A stretch of DNA of 64,000 nt from Narthecium ossifragum (taxonomy: Eukaryota; Streptophyta; Magnoliopsida; Dioscoreales; Nartheciaceae): the NCBI GenBank assembly GCA_963920575.1, contig OY986973.1, forward strand, positions 15,300,062-15,364,061, in the 5' to 3' direction. Both the position numbers and the translations under genes were made by a program. This document shows positions 41,667 to 53,552 of this stretch, piece by piece. How positions within the stretch are numbered: position 1 is the stretch's first letter; each line of letters starts with the position of its first letter. The notes beneath the pieces were generated by a model, which made no database searches, was not told the DNA's origin, and saw nothing but the letters and a program-made list of their open reading frames with translations.

Positions 41667-42008
41667 GAGGACGTGGGAAGTTGGAGGCGACCATCATCGT
41701 CGAGCTCGAGGAGAGGGAAGGTGCTGTCGGTGGCCGCGGGTGGCTGCGGCTATGCCGGAGAAGGAGGGAGATGCCGGAAGCGAGCTCGATAGAGACATTG
41801 GTCGGAGAGGAAAAATGGCGCGGGTGAGCTCAACGGAGGAGATGAGAGCAGTATGGTCTTTTTTGAAAGATTTCGGGTTATTATCCCAATAAAATGTTGT
41901 GTGGGGTTTTTTTCAAACTTGATTGGGTTTTGAACGAAGAGGGTCTTAATAATGGGGTTATGGACAAATCCCCCTTTTGTAAACTGGTCTTAGGGCTCAT
42001 TTTATCCG

Positions 42009-42632
42009 GCCAAAAAACTATATTATTGGGGGAAATTTTATACATTAATACACTTTATTTGTAGTTGTATCCCGACTTATAAATAAAGATTCTAGACCAA
42101 AATGGAGTGCTAATTTGTAAATAAATACTGAGTCATAATATTTAAAATAAAGTAAATCTGATATATCTCAATTTTTGTCTCCAGTAAATATGAGTTACCT
42201 TAGGCAGTTCCAATAAAAAACCAAGCACAAGTGTTCACAAAGGCTTTTGAGTTTTAAAATCCTTTCTAGTTAGGTCTATAAACCATATTTTCTAAGCTGG
42301 CCGAGAAAAGAGGAAACAACAAGTGACCAAGTAATAGAGGAAACCTACTTGGATTAGCCACTTATTTAACAATGGCTGCTATTTATAGAATATTAGAATA
42401 GCTGCTACTTGCTCGACGCAGCCAATCATGTGATGACAATCTTTTTCTTGTTGAACCTAAGTTTAAAAGTTCTTATTTCTAAAAATATGATAATATACGG
42501 GAATGGCTTAATAGATATGTTGGTTTTGTATATTATTGATGGCGCTCACTTAAGAAAGACAATAAAGGGTTAATCTCAACGAGTCCATCCAAAAAAGTAA
42601 AATAAAAACCTGGTCAAGTCCTTCTAGACTCC
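42009..42632. other. Repeat remnant and upstream region of the split thaumatin-like gene
   Basis: 42009-42060 resumes the repeat interrupted at 38422. The rest is AT-rich without ORFs. It leads into a typical plant promoter; CAGCCAATCATG near 42419 could be a CAAT-type element. Confidence 0.45.
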
Positions 42633-42640
42633 TATATATA
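42633..42640 (+). promoter_or_regulatory. TATA box of the split thaumatin-like gene
   Basis: TATATATA lies about 70 nt upstream of the ATG at 42709, with a CA-rich leader (CACCACACCAAACCATCAA) in between. This is the usual arrangement for a plant gene with a short 5' UTR. Confidence 0.65.
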
Positions 42641-42708
42641 CTCTTCCAAATTCCCTTAATTCACCACACCAAACCATCAATCAACAAAGAAGCACCTTCA
42701 TTGCGACA

Positions 42709-42732
42709 ATGGCGGCCTCCTCCTCAACAAGG
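42709..42732 (+). pseudogene. First codons of a thaumatin-like protein gene, interrupted
   Basis: ATG followed by seven codons (MAASSSTR), then transposon sequence from about 42730. On its own this is too short to identify. However, the sequence resuming at 46622 codes a leucine-rich signal peptide and the N-terminus of a thaumatin-like (PR-5/osmotin) protein, and the flanks share TCAAC (42724-42728 and 46622-46626). I infer that one gene was split after its seventh codon or so. Any transcript from the TATA box would now run into the element. Confidence 0.65.
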
Positions 42733-43811
42733 GGTGTCCAATTTGCTGGCACGGCCTATGAAATTCAGGCCTACACCGTGCTTGGGCTCGTGCCGTGCCG
42801 ATCCATAAAACCAACGTGCTCGTGCACATGCCGGCCCAAGGAGTCCAACTCAAAGTCCAGCACGGCCCAAGACCCACGCACTAATGTGCCACCAAAAAAA
42901 ATAGGACAAAAGAAAAAAAAGAAAAGAAGGAGAAAAATGGGAAACAAAATATTTTTTCATTGATAACTTTCAATTAATACATAGATAAAGCCCTATTAGG
43001 ACACCATTACACGGTAAAGACCGGGTATTCCAACTTAACTGGCCGCCCTAGGCCTATGGGGAACCTGGGCGGCGATGAAGGACACAGGGGGGACATCGGC
43101 GGCGATTGTAGAAGGGGTATTTTGATCATTTATAAAAGGATTACATTCATACCCTTCCAAACTAGTTGTTTTATGGCAGTTGAGAGGGGCATTATGATCA
43201 AAATTTGAAATAGTAGCCATTATGTATGAATATTTTTTAATTAAATTCAATTATTTTTTTAATTTTTTGAATTTGAATAGGTTATAGACTTAGGCCTTCC
43301 TACCCAGATAAAAGTTTATCACCTTAGCCGTTAAATCAAAACCATCAAACAATCCCCACCAACCACGTCATCATTTCCCCTATCCCCCACTCCACCTCAC
43401 TCTTCTCCCACCGGATCGCGACCCCGGGTCCCCGACACCATTCCCAGTCGAGATCCGACATGGGCCAATCTCAACCGTCCACCCTCCACTGCCCAACCCT
43501 TGTCGGCTCGCCCTCGGATCTCCACGAATCCCTACCTCCACTGGCCCCAGCTACTTCCCTGACGGTCTCTGGCTAAACCCTCTCCTCTCTCCCTTGGATA
43601 AACCTTCACTCCACCCCGACTACTGTCACCACACTCGACTGCCTCCCAGGCCCTTGGATCTCCCCGGTCTCCACACTGACCGCCGTTACCAATCTCCAAT
43701 GGCCATCCCGCCCTTGGAGCTCCCCGATCTCCCCTCTGGCTACCTCCCTGACAGTCTCCGGCTACATCCCCGAGGACGGAGGACCCCAACAGCTTATAAT
43801 CTTCAGTAAGG

Positions 43812-43813
<2 letters not shown>

Positions 43814-43858
<45 letters not shown>
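43814..43858. repeat. (CT)n microsatellite
   Basis: About 22 uninterrupted CT units, near the left edge of LTR copy 4. Frames through it give meaningless Arg-Glu repeats. Confidence 0.95.
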
Positions 43859-43859
<1 letters not shown>

Positions 43860-44069
43860 ACTCCGGCCAATTAAACCCCCTCTCGTCTCTCTCTTTTAGT
43901 CCGCCCTCCAGGTCCTCTCTCGACATTCCACTAGGCGGTGACGGAATGACCCTCTCCGCCCCTCCATAGCTTCGCCTCCGATCAACCTCTCTCTTACCTG
44001 TCGAGATCCGACTCCCCTTCACTGCCAACCACCGTGCCTCCTCTCTCAACGAAACCTCCCTTATCAGCC

Positions 44070-46345
44070 TGTCACGCCCCGACCCGCGAAGGCCCAATCG
44101 GGCCGGGCGACACGAACCAGAACCTAACTAATGCGAAATAATTTTGGCGAGGGGTTCCCTCTAACCTACTGGTCTCCCTAACAATTCATCACAAACACCC
44201 TCAATTTAAAAGACATAATTGAACAAACATCGAACTCAAGATTACAAAACCCAAGTGAATTTAATATACATATCCTTGGAGAGGGGAAGATTCAAATACA
44301 ATATTTAAACACTCCCGTAGGAGACTAACTAACATAGGTTTAAAGCTGTAAAAGATCGCCACCTCTCAAACTCCGCCTAGCGTCGCCGCACCGCCGACCA
44401 ACTGCCCGGTAGGAGCCACCAAAGAGGAGCTAACGCCTGCACCTGCAAAACGCAGCCCGGGTAGGAGTGAGCATAAAGCTCAGAAGGGTTCTACACTACG
44501 ACACACAGAAGGAAGAGGGAAACGCAACAGTGTCGTCATCAACTAAGACCTGGGTGTATACAAAGGCCCCATAACCCCACCGCGTGTCCCTCCGGCCCAC
44601 GATCATGGTCTTCCAGTCGAACTGGTACATTTCAGGTCACACTCAGTAAGCAGGAACAACACTGCTGGCTCACAAGCAGGGAAAGGCACTGCAGGCGGGA
44701 AATGGCACCGCTGAGTAGGCAACCCCTCTACTCAAGAGTCCACACAGTGGGACACCGGCTACACCTCAGCATCCGACTCGAGGCCGACACGACCTCTACA
44801 ATCATCAAGCAATAGGTGTACCAGTCATCTAAGCCTATCATCAAGTTTGACTGGACACCACAATTCGAACCGGGTCTAAACTATCCAACCCCGGTCCTAG
44901 GGCTAAATCCGAGCTTCCAGCCTCGGGACGACGACCAACAGATCGCCCACGCCCTAACCATGCAACTAATGCACAACAGAGATGCATGCTATGATCATAC
45001 GCAAGTAAGAGATAGGCATGCAACAGTATGATAAGGCAGCATACAAGTCCAACTAGATCGCTATAGCGGTACTACCAACCACTGCCAGCCAATCCGCAGA
45101 GGATCCCGGCATTATGACGGTACCGCCACCGTCAACCATGGACTCCTGCAACGGGAAGCAACCCCGAAAACTCAGATGAACATATAATATAATATTATAT
45201 GTTTAGCACATATAATATTATTAAAACTAACAAGATCCTCTAATTAGAGGCTAAGTGATCTCGTCGATCCAACGTCCAAACGACGTCGGATTTGAGATCC
45301 AACTTAGACATCAGTAGACAAACATGCTGGGATCAATATATCCAAAATCGGGAAACATCCAAAGGCTCGATTACCGGGAAAACACTAATCAAAACCGCTA
45401 ATCTCAGTAACTGACCTTTACTTGCTGCAACGCAGCCCACCCGTAAGAATTTCATAACAAATCATAGGAAAATCAGAAAATTATGAAATCAGTTGGGATT
45501 GAGAGTAGATTCAAAGATCTACAACTCCTATGTTCATCATCGAAAAACTCATCGTAAACCGGTTGTTATTCAAGAACAGCAGAAACCAGAAAATCCGAGA
45601 TTAAACATGCTTAAATCCTACTAAAATCTCAACCAAAGCTTATGAAACTTAAAACAGAAATTATACTAAGCAAGATGCATCCAGCAACATAAGGAACAAC
45701 AAGATCTAATGGCAAGATCAAGAGAAAGCCCCTAAACTAACTCAAGTAGGTAGAAACCTACCGGAAGCGCATTTCTCAGCTGATTCCCCGCGGCACGACC
45801 ACCACACCGGCGTCGAAGCAAGCCAAGGATTTTCCTCTCGTTGCCACGAGTCTAACAAGCCTTCAAGAGCCCAAAAAGATGGCCAGATGAGGGAGAATGG
45901 AGGGGAAGAAGAAGACAGGAGCAAACCGGAAAAACAGTGGAAGGTCACGGGCTATTTATAGGCTCGTGTCCGATCGATCGCTCCATGGACCGATCGATCG
46001 GACTGGGCCAAGTTAAGTCAGTTCCGTCCTTATCTGGACATGTCGACCACACTGACTACCGACACAAGTCCGATTGATCGCTCCAAGGAGCGAGCGATCG
46101 ATCGCACACGGGCCACCAGCTACCCCAAAAATGGGCTTCTACGCGCCCGGGCTTGGATCTTTCGATCCCAAGCTCTCCTAGGGTTCTAGCAAACACGTAA
46201 ATCAAACATTGGAGCTGTGTGTGCACCACGCGGGTGTGAAACAAACCAATAAGGAGCAATTTACCAAATTGCCCTTGCGGTCCACAACGAGCCACGGGCT
46301 CGACCCGAGCGGTCGACCCAGGAATGGAGGGACAGGTCTTCACAT
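44070..46345 (-). mobile_element. Tekay/Del-like LTR (copy 4, inverted, solo)
   Basis: It starts TGTCACGCCCCGACCC and ends GGTCTTCACA, the inverse of the ends of copy 1, over 2276 bp. It shares with copy 3 the TCTAGCCCTAGGACCG-type block and an AT-rich palindrome (45178-45232). Flanking pentamers CAGCC and TCCCG do not match, so no target duplication is preserved. It lies inside the AGGGGTGTC element. Two GATCGATCGG-type palindrome clusters are at 45970-46110. Confidence 0.85.
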
Positions 46346-46617
46346 CCCGTGCCCAAGGTGGGCCATGCCCGTGCCCAAGGCCGGTAGGTCGTGCCCTCAG
46401 GCCATGCCTGGGCCAGGCGCGTGCCAAGCTCATGGCTAGGTCGTGCTCGGGGCAGGCGGCGTGCCAGGCTGTACTCTTACCTTGGGCCCCAAACCCCAAG
46501 CCTAGCACGACACAGCTAGGCGGGTCGTGCCCCAGTGCGTGCCAGGCCATGCCTAGGCCTGCCACATGGCATGCCGCCCACGACAGGCATGGGTAGCCCA
46601 GCCCATTTGACACCCCT
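46346..46617. repeat. GTGCC/GGCC-rich right end of the AGGGGTGTC element
   Basis: Dense GTGCC, GGGCC and CATGCC words with local inverted repeats. The end, read inverted, is AGGGGTGTCAAATGGGC, matching the left end at 42730 in its first nine bases. Confidence 0.65.
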
Positions 46618-46621
46618 ATGA

Positions 46622-46789
46622 TCAACCATCCTCTCTCTCCTCCTCTTGCCCCTCCTCACTCTCTCTCATGTCGTCGTCTTTGAAGTCATCAACAACTGCC
46701 CCTATACTTTCTGGCCAATGGTCGTCCCTTGCGGTGGCCAACCGCCGGCTCAACCCTTCACGTGAAGAGGTCTTGGGTTCAAAACCTGT
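46622..46789 (+). pseudogene. Thaumatin-like (osmotin/PR-5) N-terminal fragment
   Basis: Frame from 46622: a hydrophobic run ILSLLLLPLLTLSH (signal-peptide core), then VVVFEVINNCPYTFWPMVVP. The FEVxNNCPYTxW block is the conserved mature N-terminus of thaumatin-like proteins, secreted or vacuolar pathogenesis-related proteins. A one-base shift is then needed to reach NRRLNPS, matching the GGRRLN stretch of the family, so it is also frameshifted. It ends where a TGTTGACGTG repeat starts at 46790. The rest of the gene is not in the window. The upstream part is at 42633-42732. Confidence 0.72.
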
Positions 46790-47792
46790 TGTTGACGTGA
46801 AAATCTTACCGTTGACCGGCAAAAGTCAAAATAGTCAAAGTGTCAAAAATCAGTGACGTGTAAAGGTTCAACTCCTTCGAACTCAGTTTGAATAGAGGTG
46901 TCAAATTATTTGGAAATGCAATCAAAACATGTTAAAAATGATAATTATGGATTTTTTTTATAGATAAACCTAAATTATTGGTGATAAATCTAAATTAATC
47001 AAATCTAATCCAAACTTAGTTTACTTAAAGCGATAAATTTATCTAAAGCAATGAATTAAACCTAGAAAACGATAAGGATCATTCCTAAAACAACTAAATC
47101 AAAGAAAAGTGAATATAAATCTAATTTAAACCTAAATTAATCTACTATGAAGAACTAATCTACTTAGAAAGCATTATAAATTAAATACGAAACTAGAACT
47201 TTAAACGAATCTAATAAAAACCATGTAAGAACATTAAATAACATAAACGATCTCCATTAATTTAATAAAACTTCTAGTACAAAAGGAACGCAGGCAAAGA
47301 TTCCATTCGTGTAGGCTGGTTACAAAGAGTCGGAGAGAATTACAAGGATGAGAAATCCTATTTATATTCTATGTGTTCTAATAACCGCTCTAGTCTGGCT
47401 TGATCGTGGCGCAATTAAAGGAGATAGTGCCTTAACCGAGCTATAACCGTTTCCTCACGTTCAGTTCTTTGATCGATGAAGACATCATAGTCGCTCATGG
47501 TCAATGATCCTTCATTGCACACACTCCAATCGTGCCTGGTCGATGATGTTTCCCTGCATACCTCATAATCACCCTTTGGCCGACGACTCATCTTTGCATG
47601 CATCTCAGTTGCATTTGGCCGATACTTATTCCTTGCACATTAACATTTGATCGACCAGTTGGATTGAGCGATCAGAGCATTAAATAAATAATCCATTGAT
47701 CATTTTTGTGTCTATGTGTCGATTATTGATGAATTAGACATTATTTTGGCCAATATTTTTGCCCCCCATGCGGTGTGATGCGCCTTGAAATG
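46790..47792. mobile_element. Unclassified LTR-like sequence, second copy
   Basis: It starts TGTTGACGTG and matches 29671 onward for over 100 bp. The remainder is AT-rich to about 47400, then contains several TTTGGCCGA/GGTCGATG words. A GCCCCCC run at 47761 could be a polypurine tract on the minus strand. The exact right boundary is unclear and there is no coding sequence. Confidence 0.4.
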
Positions 47793-48319
47793 TGTCGTTA
47801 TGTATATCAAAAGCAGTCAAAATAATTTACCAAACTACTAATTAAATACAACGTAGTTAGTGGAAGTACAGGTCGAATCCTCAAGGAATTGGATGGTCGA
47901 ACTAACAAATGCAATATAATCTCTACAATAGTTGGAAACAATTGGATTGATTTTTTGAGTATTCTAACTACAGTACTCCAAAAAAAATTAAGGTTAAAGT
48001 TTATCAAGAAAGAAATCCTAGGGAATTCCAATCTGAATTAGGATCTGAATGTCTTCTCTATAAATCAAGATGAATGATACCTCAATGAGATGGTCGAAAT
48101 TGGAGATCGACAAGCGTAGGATTAGTATGAACAAAGTCAACAATCGCCAAGTTAAGGTCATATTGTTGGCAAGAAATCAAGGCTTTGTATGAATAAAGTC
48201 TTGGATTGAGATGGGTTTAATACCTCAATCCAATGCTCCATCGAAGGCAAGAATGGTAGGTAGGTTAGTGATGACTTTGTTGACATCGATTTTAGCTAAG
48301 GCTAAATCGACTACATTTG
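47793..48319 (-). mobile_element. Athila/Tat-like LTR fragment
   Basis: TGTCGTTATGTATATC at 47793 resembles the start of the 14810-16263 insertion. GGTCGAATCCTCAAGGAAT (about 47871) corresponds to the block GAGGTCGAATCCCACAG in the LTRs at 56942 and 62999 at the same distance from the end. The other boundary is not defined. Confidence 0.45.
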
Positions 48320-51160
48320 CAGAAGTCCCCGGGCTGAATCCGCACGCACCAAACCCAAATTGCCTCATACACAGTCGAGTCCATCCAAATCTCCTACATA
48401 TCCCCGGTTTTGACGGCATCCTATACAAACTGGAGGAATAAGGATATTTTGGTAATTTTACCCGTCCAAGGGTATTTTGGGAATTTAAACAAAAATGCAT
48501 GTCTAAACTCCCAAAACACTCCAAAATAGCCCTTACATAGCTTTGATGGCATCCTAAATAAGCTGTGTAAAAATAGGGGCGTTTTGGTAATTTTCCATCA
48601 CACCTGGGAAATTACAGAAGATTCCCTGAAATAAATAAGGCAAAATCCGAAAATTCAAATAACCCCAAACAAATACCCGACTTCAAATTCGCCTAAGTCC
48701 CGGCAAAATATACGCGCACCACATAATGCGCGCACGTGTCCACGACACGCACAGAAATCGCGTCGCCATGCGTCGCGCTTAAATAACCAAACCGAAAGGG
48801 TATTTTGGTCATTTAACCCAAAGGGGCATTTTAGTCATTTCACACCTTCAGGGGTGTGAAAATCCGGAACAGAGATATTTCATCTGCGCCGGAGACATTT
48901 CGGTCCAAAATATATGGCCGATAAAAAGGATATTTTGGTAATTTACACCAGGCTTGTCCGGGGATATTTCAGTAAATTTTCCAAAGTATTATATGAAATA
49001 TCGAAATTAAAATTTAAATAAGACATTTCAAATATCTGACTTATTCGACAAATATTCAGATAATTCAAATCTGAACATTTGAATTTTAAATTCGAATTTC
49101 AAAACAAAATGTCTACTCATATAAAATCAGCCAAATCAAATATATATCATACCATATGAGAAATCAGTATCTTCAATTATGGTTGGATTGCATTCTCATA
49201 CCATGTAAAAAATAAAAATAAAATCAGCATCTCTAAATATGGTTGGATTATATGAGCTATCATTATATAAAAGGATTAGCATCAATTAGTATCCCTTAAT
49301 CAGGATTCTTCATCCCATATTAAGAGATCACCTCTCGTGCTTATAAAAGGAGGAGGGTGAAGGCTGGCTGGGAGGATGGCGTGAAGGCTCTTCGAAACGC
49401 CGGGAGGCTGCGCAAGACACCCGGAAGAAGGCTGGTGAAGAGAACGGTCTGAGGAGGTTCAAGAGGCTGAAGGCTGGTCTGAGCTGGGTTGAACGGGCTG
49501 AAGGATGGTGAAAGAGGCTGAAGACATTGAAGCTTGGCTGAAGGTGTTGAAGCTTGGCTGAAGAAGAAGCTGGTTGAAGAAATCGAAGAAGAAGCTGAAG
49601 AAGAAACTGAAGAGAAGGCTTGAAGACGAAGAGGTTCTGGTGAGGTTCCAACGTTGCGCACCACCAGACGACGTACATTCAGCCAACACAGCCGGAACCC
49701 ATCGAGACGCTCGCGTCTCTGGGTCGACGCTGTAAGAGGCTCGTCGATTCCGCGGCTCAAGCTCCACTTTCCTGCTCGCCCCGCGGCTTAGACCTCCAGC
49801 AAAGTTGCTCTAGCTTGATTCCTCGCCAGTGACGGAGATCGAGTCAAGGCTCTCTCCCTCCCGGCGGCCATGAAGATGAAGAGCATCCAGAAGGAGCAGA
49901 GAAAGAAAACAGAGAAAGAAAGAAGAAGAGAAAGCTTGGACGCAGAGGAAGTAACCCATCGCCGTCACCGGCCTGGGGCCAGCCCCAGGTCGTCGTCGTC
50001 GCCCAGCCAGGAGAACCCATCGGCGTCGATCCAGCCCAAGGAGCTCGTCGGATAGCCGGAACCCATCGGCGTCGTCCCTGTTCCAGTCGGTTAAACTTAA
50101 AGAACTCGTCATCTTCCTTCCAGCCGGTGGAACCCAAAGAAGCTCGTCGTCTTCCTCTGTTCCAGCCGGCGGAACCCAACGAAGCTCGTCGGATAGCCAG
50201 AGGAGCCCCTCGTCGTCGTCCTTGAGCCAGTCAAGAGTGCCGTCGTCATCCTCTGTTCCAACCGGAAGGATCCAAAGGAGCTCGCCGCCAGCCCAAGGAA
50301 GGAGCCCCGTCACAGCCCTTTGAGCCAGTTGGAGGATCCAACCCCGTCGCCGTCCTCGACTAGCCGTGAAGCGTGAAGCACACCTCCAGCAAGTTCCACG
50401 CCGCGGTTGCCGTCCATCGTCAAAGCTTGGACGCCTCCTCAACTCGACGGCCGTCCGCAGCCTCAAGCGCAGGGCGTCACACCTACACCCAACGAGATAT
50501 TCCCCTGTTTCCAGCAACCAGCACGATCAAACTTGGTGAACGGCAGAGCTCCATCCCCTCTGCTCGACGCGTGAGCAAGGTTCGACGAACCAGCTTCGAC
50601 GCTCGGACGAACCAGCTTTGACGCGGACAACACTCCTTGACGCTCGGACACCAGTTTCGACGATCGGACAACACAAGCTTCGACGCCATCAGCTTCGACG
50701 CGTGAACAACACCAGTTTCGACGCTCGGACGACATCCTCCGGACTCCAGTAGCCCTCAGGATCTTGCGGCGAAGCTCAAAAGGAATCTGAAGATATTCTC
50801 GGACGGTTTTCATCTAGCCAGTAGCCTCGGAAAGCTGGTGGTGAATACTCGGATAACATCTTCCCCAACTCCAACAAAGACTCAAAGCTCCGGCAACAGA
50901 AACTCAAAGCTCCGGCGGATTTGAAGCCCCGGCGACAAAGATATCCTGCATGGCAATGAACGTGTTGGTCCATGGCCTCACGTCATTCATTTCCTTTTCA
51001 TTTTATTTTTCTTTTGTTATGGAAAAATACTTTATATTATTGGATCTAGAATCGGAAGTATTCCCTACGGGGATGTAAATGATGGATCTGCCGACTTGGC
51101 GATCCAGGGGTGTGGTGCCTACAATTTCCTGAAATGAAATTAAAATATGATTTGCTCGGA
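48320..51160 (+). mobile_element. Probable large LTR with TATA box and repetitive leader
   Basis: 48430-48980 holds repeated ATTTTGGTAATTT words, then an AT-rich U3-like stretch to a TATAAAAG at 49342. Downstream, 49360-49650 is built from GGCTGAAG-type units and 49950-50250 from GGAACCCATCGGCGTCG-type units. 50570-50740 repeats CTTCGACGCTCGGAC. This U3-TATA-leader layout, without coding capacity on either strand, fits an LTR of unidentified family. I could not find its termini or a primer site. Confidence 0.4.
49342..49349 (+). promoter_or_regulatory. TATA box of LTR-like sequence
   Basis: TATAAAAG about 20 bp upstream of the repetitive GC-rich leader; the best core promoter match in this region. 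Confidence 0.45.
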
Positions 51161-52007
51161 AATAAAATAGAGGTCTCGTCTCGGCGAGATCGACGTTTTA
51201 TCCACGAACAGACTTAGGGTGGTTTTAACACCTCAAGATCCTATCCTAAGAACAAGGATCCCTCCAAGAGAGATGACCATGGTTCTAGCCTGACCTATTC
51301 TTTGAGGATTTATGTCAAACACCTATCAAGCATATAATTTCCATACAATTACATGCAACAAGAGGTATTCAAACCATTCAATAATGGATTTCATTAAAAA
51401 AATATAGAATTACATGTGAATTCATACAAATACCATCTCAAGAGAGTAATTACATCAAGAATCAAAAGATAAATCTAAGAAAAGAACCTAAGATATCAAG
51501 GAATTCCCAAGGAGAAGGGGGCTTAACTACATATCTTGGGTAGAAGATCCATGGAGGGAGAGGTTGGATCCATCTTCTCCATCGAAATCTACCTTTAGAG
51601 CCCTAAATCTCTTTATCTCCTAGGAGGGAAGAAGGCTGAAAAAGAGTTCCAAAAATAAGAGCCAAAACCCCTATTTATAGGCCTCAAGTCGTGGACAAAC
51701 AGATTATATCCAAACCGTCCATTTTTACCCTTCAGCCGGTCTTGGATGGATCCAAAATAGGTTTGGATCGATCTAGACCTTTTCTGAATCGATCCGAACT
51801 GAGTCTGGATCGATCCAGACCTTTTCTGGATCCATTCGAATATGACAGATTTTGTGTAATTTATGTCTTTTAAGCTCGGAATCGATGCAATTCTCTTTGT
51901 AAACTATTGTACCTAAAATAACATGAAAGTTATTACAAATGCAGTACTTGATAGCTAACAAAGCCAAGTTAAATGGGTGAATTATGCATATTTTGTGACT
52001 CATCACA
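51161..52007 (-). mobile_element. Athila/Tat-like LTR fragment
   Basis: It ends TTTTGTGACTCATCACA at 52007, the same terminus as the neighbouring LTR (53552) and the insertion ending at 16263. It carries GGATCGATCC palindromes near 51770-51820. Only four bases separate it from the next LTR, so two related LTRs sit back to back. Confidence 0.55.
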
Positions 52008-52011
52008 CCGA

Positions 52012-53552
52012 TGTCGCTCAAATGTGTATCGCACAGCGGTCGCGGTGCAGTACAACATAAGAGAGGTCAATCCCACAGGAAAACAAGCAGAAAGGTTCCA
52101 GAAATGCAGATAACATGGTACTGAAAATAATCAAGAGCGTAAAACTTAAGAAAGTTAGATCAAAGATTTAATGGTAAAATAAAGTTAACGAAAGAAATCA
52201 GAATTTGGATGAGGTTAGGCTTCAGAAATCCTTCACACGGACTTGGGTTCTTCTCTTACCAATGGTTCATGCAAAACTCAGTCGACGGATTTACATCCCA
52301 ATCACCTCGACTGAATGATACAGAATTATGAATTTGATAAAATATAAATGTCTCTACCTATGATTGGTTCTTCTCGTTGTAGCCCTAACTTCGTCCTACC
52401 AGAATTTAAGAATACACGATACCGATTGTCACTACATGCAACACATAGCAAAAGTTTCATGGGACAAATCCCTAACCTTCTCTTACTAGATCCCTAAGAA
52501 TACACAATACCAACTGTCACTACGGGCAATGCATAGCAAAGATTTCACTAGACTAGGTAGGAGAATGAAGAGATCGCTATGGGATCACAATATCATAAAA
52601 GAAGCATGACTGGATTTATAATAATGTTCAACCACATAACCATCTATGAAGATCCAATACATATATAAAGTTTAAACATTGAAGATTAAAACATGAACCA
52701 ATGATCAAAGAAACCCTCATCCTTGCTTGGTCATCCATCCACCATGCTTGAAGATTACTCGTCCATGAATGGTGCATTTGGTCTCCTTCCTCCTCCAGAA
52801 AAGTCCACAAAAAGCTCTCTTTGAATAGCCCTCAGTTGCATATTTATAACCTCCAAAAGATTCCCACTCGGATTAGATCTACACGCTTGATTTTGCTGAG
52901 CCGCCGTATAATGATCGATGATCATAGGGTCAATGATTGATCATTTCATCCCATAGAAGTGTCACGCCCCGAGGATGATCGATCATTTGAAAGAAAATGA
53001 TTAATCATTCGCATCATCAATTGTCTCAATTTTCTCAACTGCGAAGATGATCGATCATTTCAAGGGAAAAGATCGATCCGAGTAAACATAGCTCTCTGTC
53101 ATCTCCTGGTGAATAAATGATCGATCATAATAGGGGAAGAAGATCAATCCTTTTAAACATGGTTCCCTGTCATCTCTGGGTGAATAAATGATCGATTTTC
53201 ATAGAGGAAGATGATCGATCATTTTTCCTACATATTTTCTCTTTCGCCATTCAGACTGCGTCAATGGTATTAAAAATACTGTAACTCCTCTAGAAAACTC
53301 GGAATCATAAGTTTTCCAACCATATATGGCACATTATATGGTTCTTCATGAGCGGGTATAGTTTAATCTTCTAAGTTGATACATGTAATCTTTTCAACTT
53401 CTTTTAGCTCTAATTTTCTGCATTATTCAAACAATTATGTGAAGCGACATATAAATACAAATATAGTAATAAAGATGTTGATTAAGGATAATAATCCAAC
53501 AAGTAAAATGGTTATAAGACTGTTCAGAGTGCACTTTCATGCACTCATCACA
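52012..53552 (-). mobile_element. Athila/Tat-like LTR (truncated second element)
   Basis: It starts TGTCGCTCAAATGTG and ends ACTCATCACA, the same ends as the LTR at 56942-58719, but is 1541 bp and clearly diverged. It shares the block CAGCGGTCGCGGTGCAGTAC and several AAGAATACACRATACC repeats. Just beyond it, 53553-53627 matches the start of the internal region of the right-hand element (pyrimidine run, CCAACCAGCTTATTGCTAGT), so this was the 3' LTR of a minus-strand element whose body is gone. Confidence 0.85.

Larger units (their letters stand above)
38433..42008. mobile_element. Gene-carrying DNA transposon-like element (putative Pack-MULE)
   Basis: It interrupts another copy of the 38160-38430 repeat: GACTTAAGTAGG stops at 38422 and AACTATATTATTGGGGG resumes at about 42016. 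The ends are imperfect inverted repeats, CGGATAA...ACCAGTTTAACA at left and the complement of TTTGTAAACTGGT...TTATCCG at right. A clear target duplication was not found, so the superfamily is inference. Inside are fragments of a divinyl-reductase gene, a PIP aquaporin gene with its intron, an F-box/MYND gene, and a minisatellite. Confidence 0.65.
42730..46617. mobile_element. Transposon with AGGGGTGTC inverted ends, containing a solo LTR
   Basis: The left end AGGGGTGTCC at 42730 is inverted at the right end (GACACCCCT ending 46617). Next to each end is a GTGCC/GGCAC-rich segment (42750-42890 and 46346-46600), as seen in many plant genomes next to a GGGGTGTCAAA end. Possible target duplication TCAAC on both sides. 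Without the LTR at 44070-46345 it is about 1.6 kb and has no transposase. Position 42960-43260 is AT-rich and 43330-44069 CT-rich, with no identifiable gene. Confidence 0.6.

Noticed and set aside
43762..44097. Arg-Glu repeat protein
   Set aside because: Pure translation of the (CT)n microsatellite.
46700..46789. Possible tRNA-derived SINE (GGGTTCAAAACC resembles a B box)
   Set aside because: No convincing A box at the right distance and the segment is better explained as thaumatin-like coding sequence; a SINE is not excluded for the last 40 bases.
49810..50621. ORF of 235 aa on minus and others on plus
   Set aside because: Built from short repeats (CGGCGTCG, TTCGACG) in a probable LTR leader; no domain on either strand.
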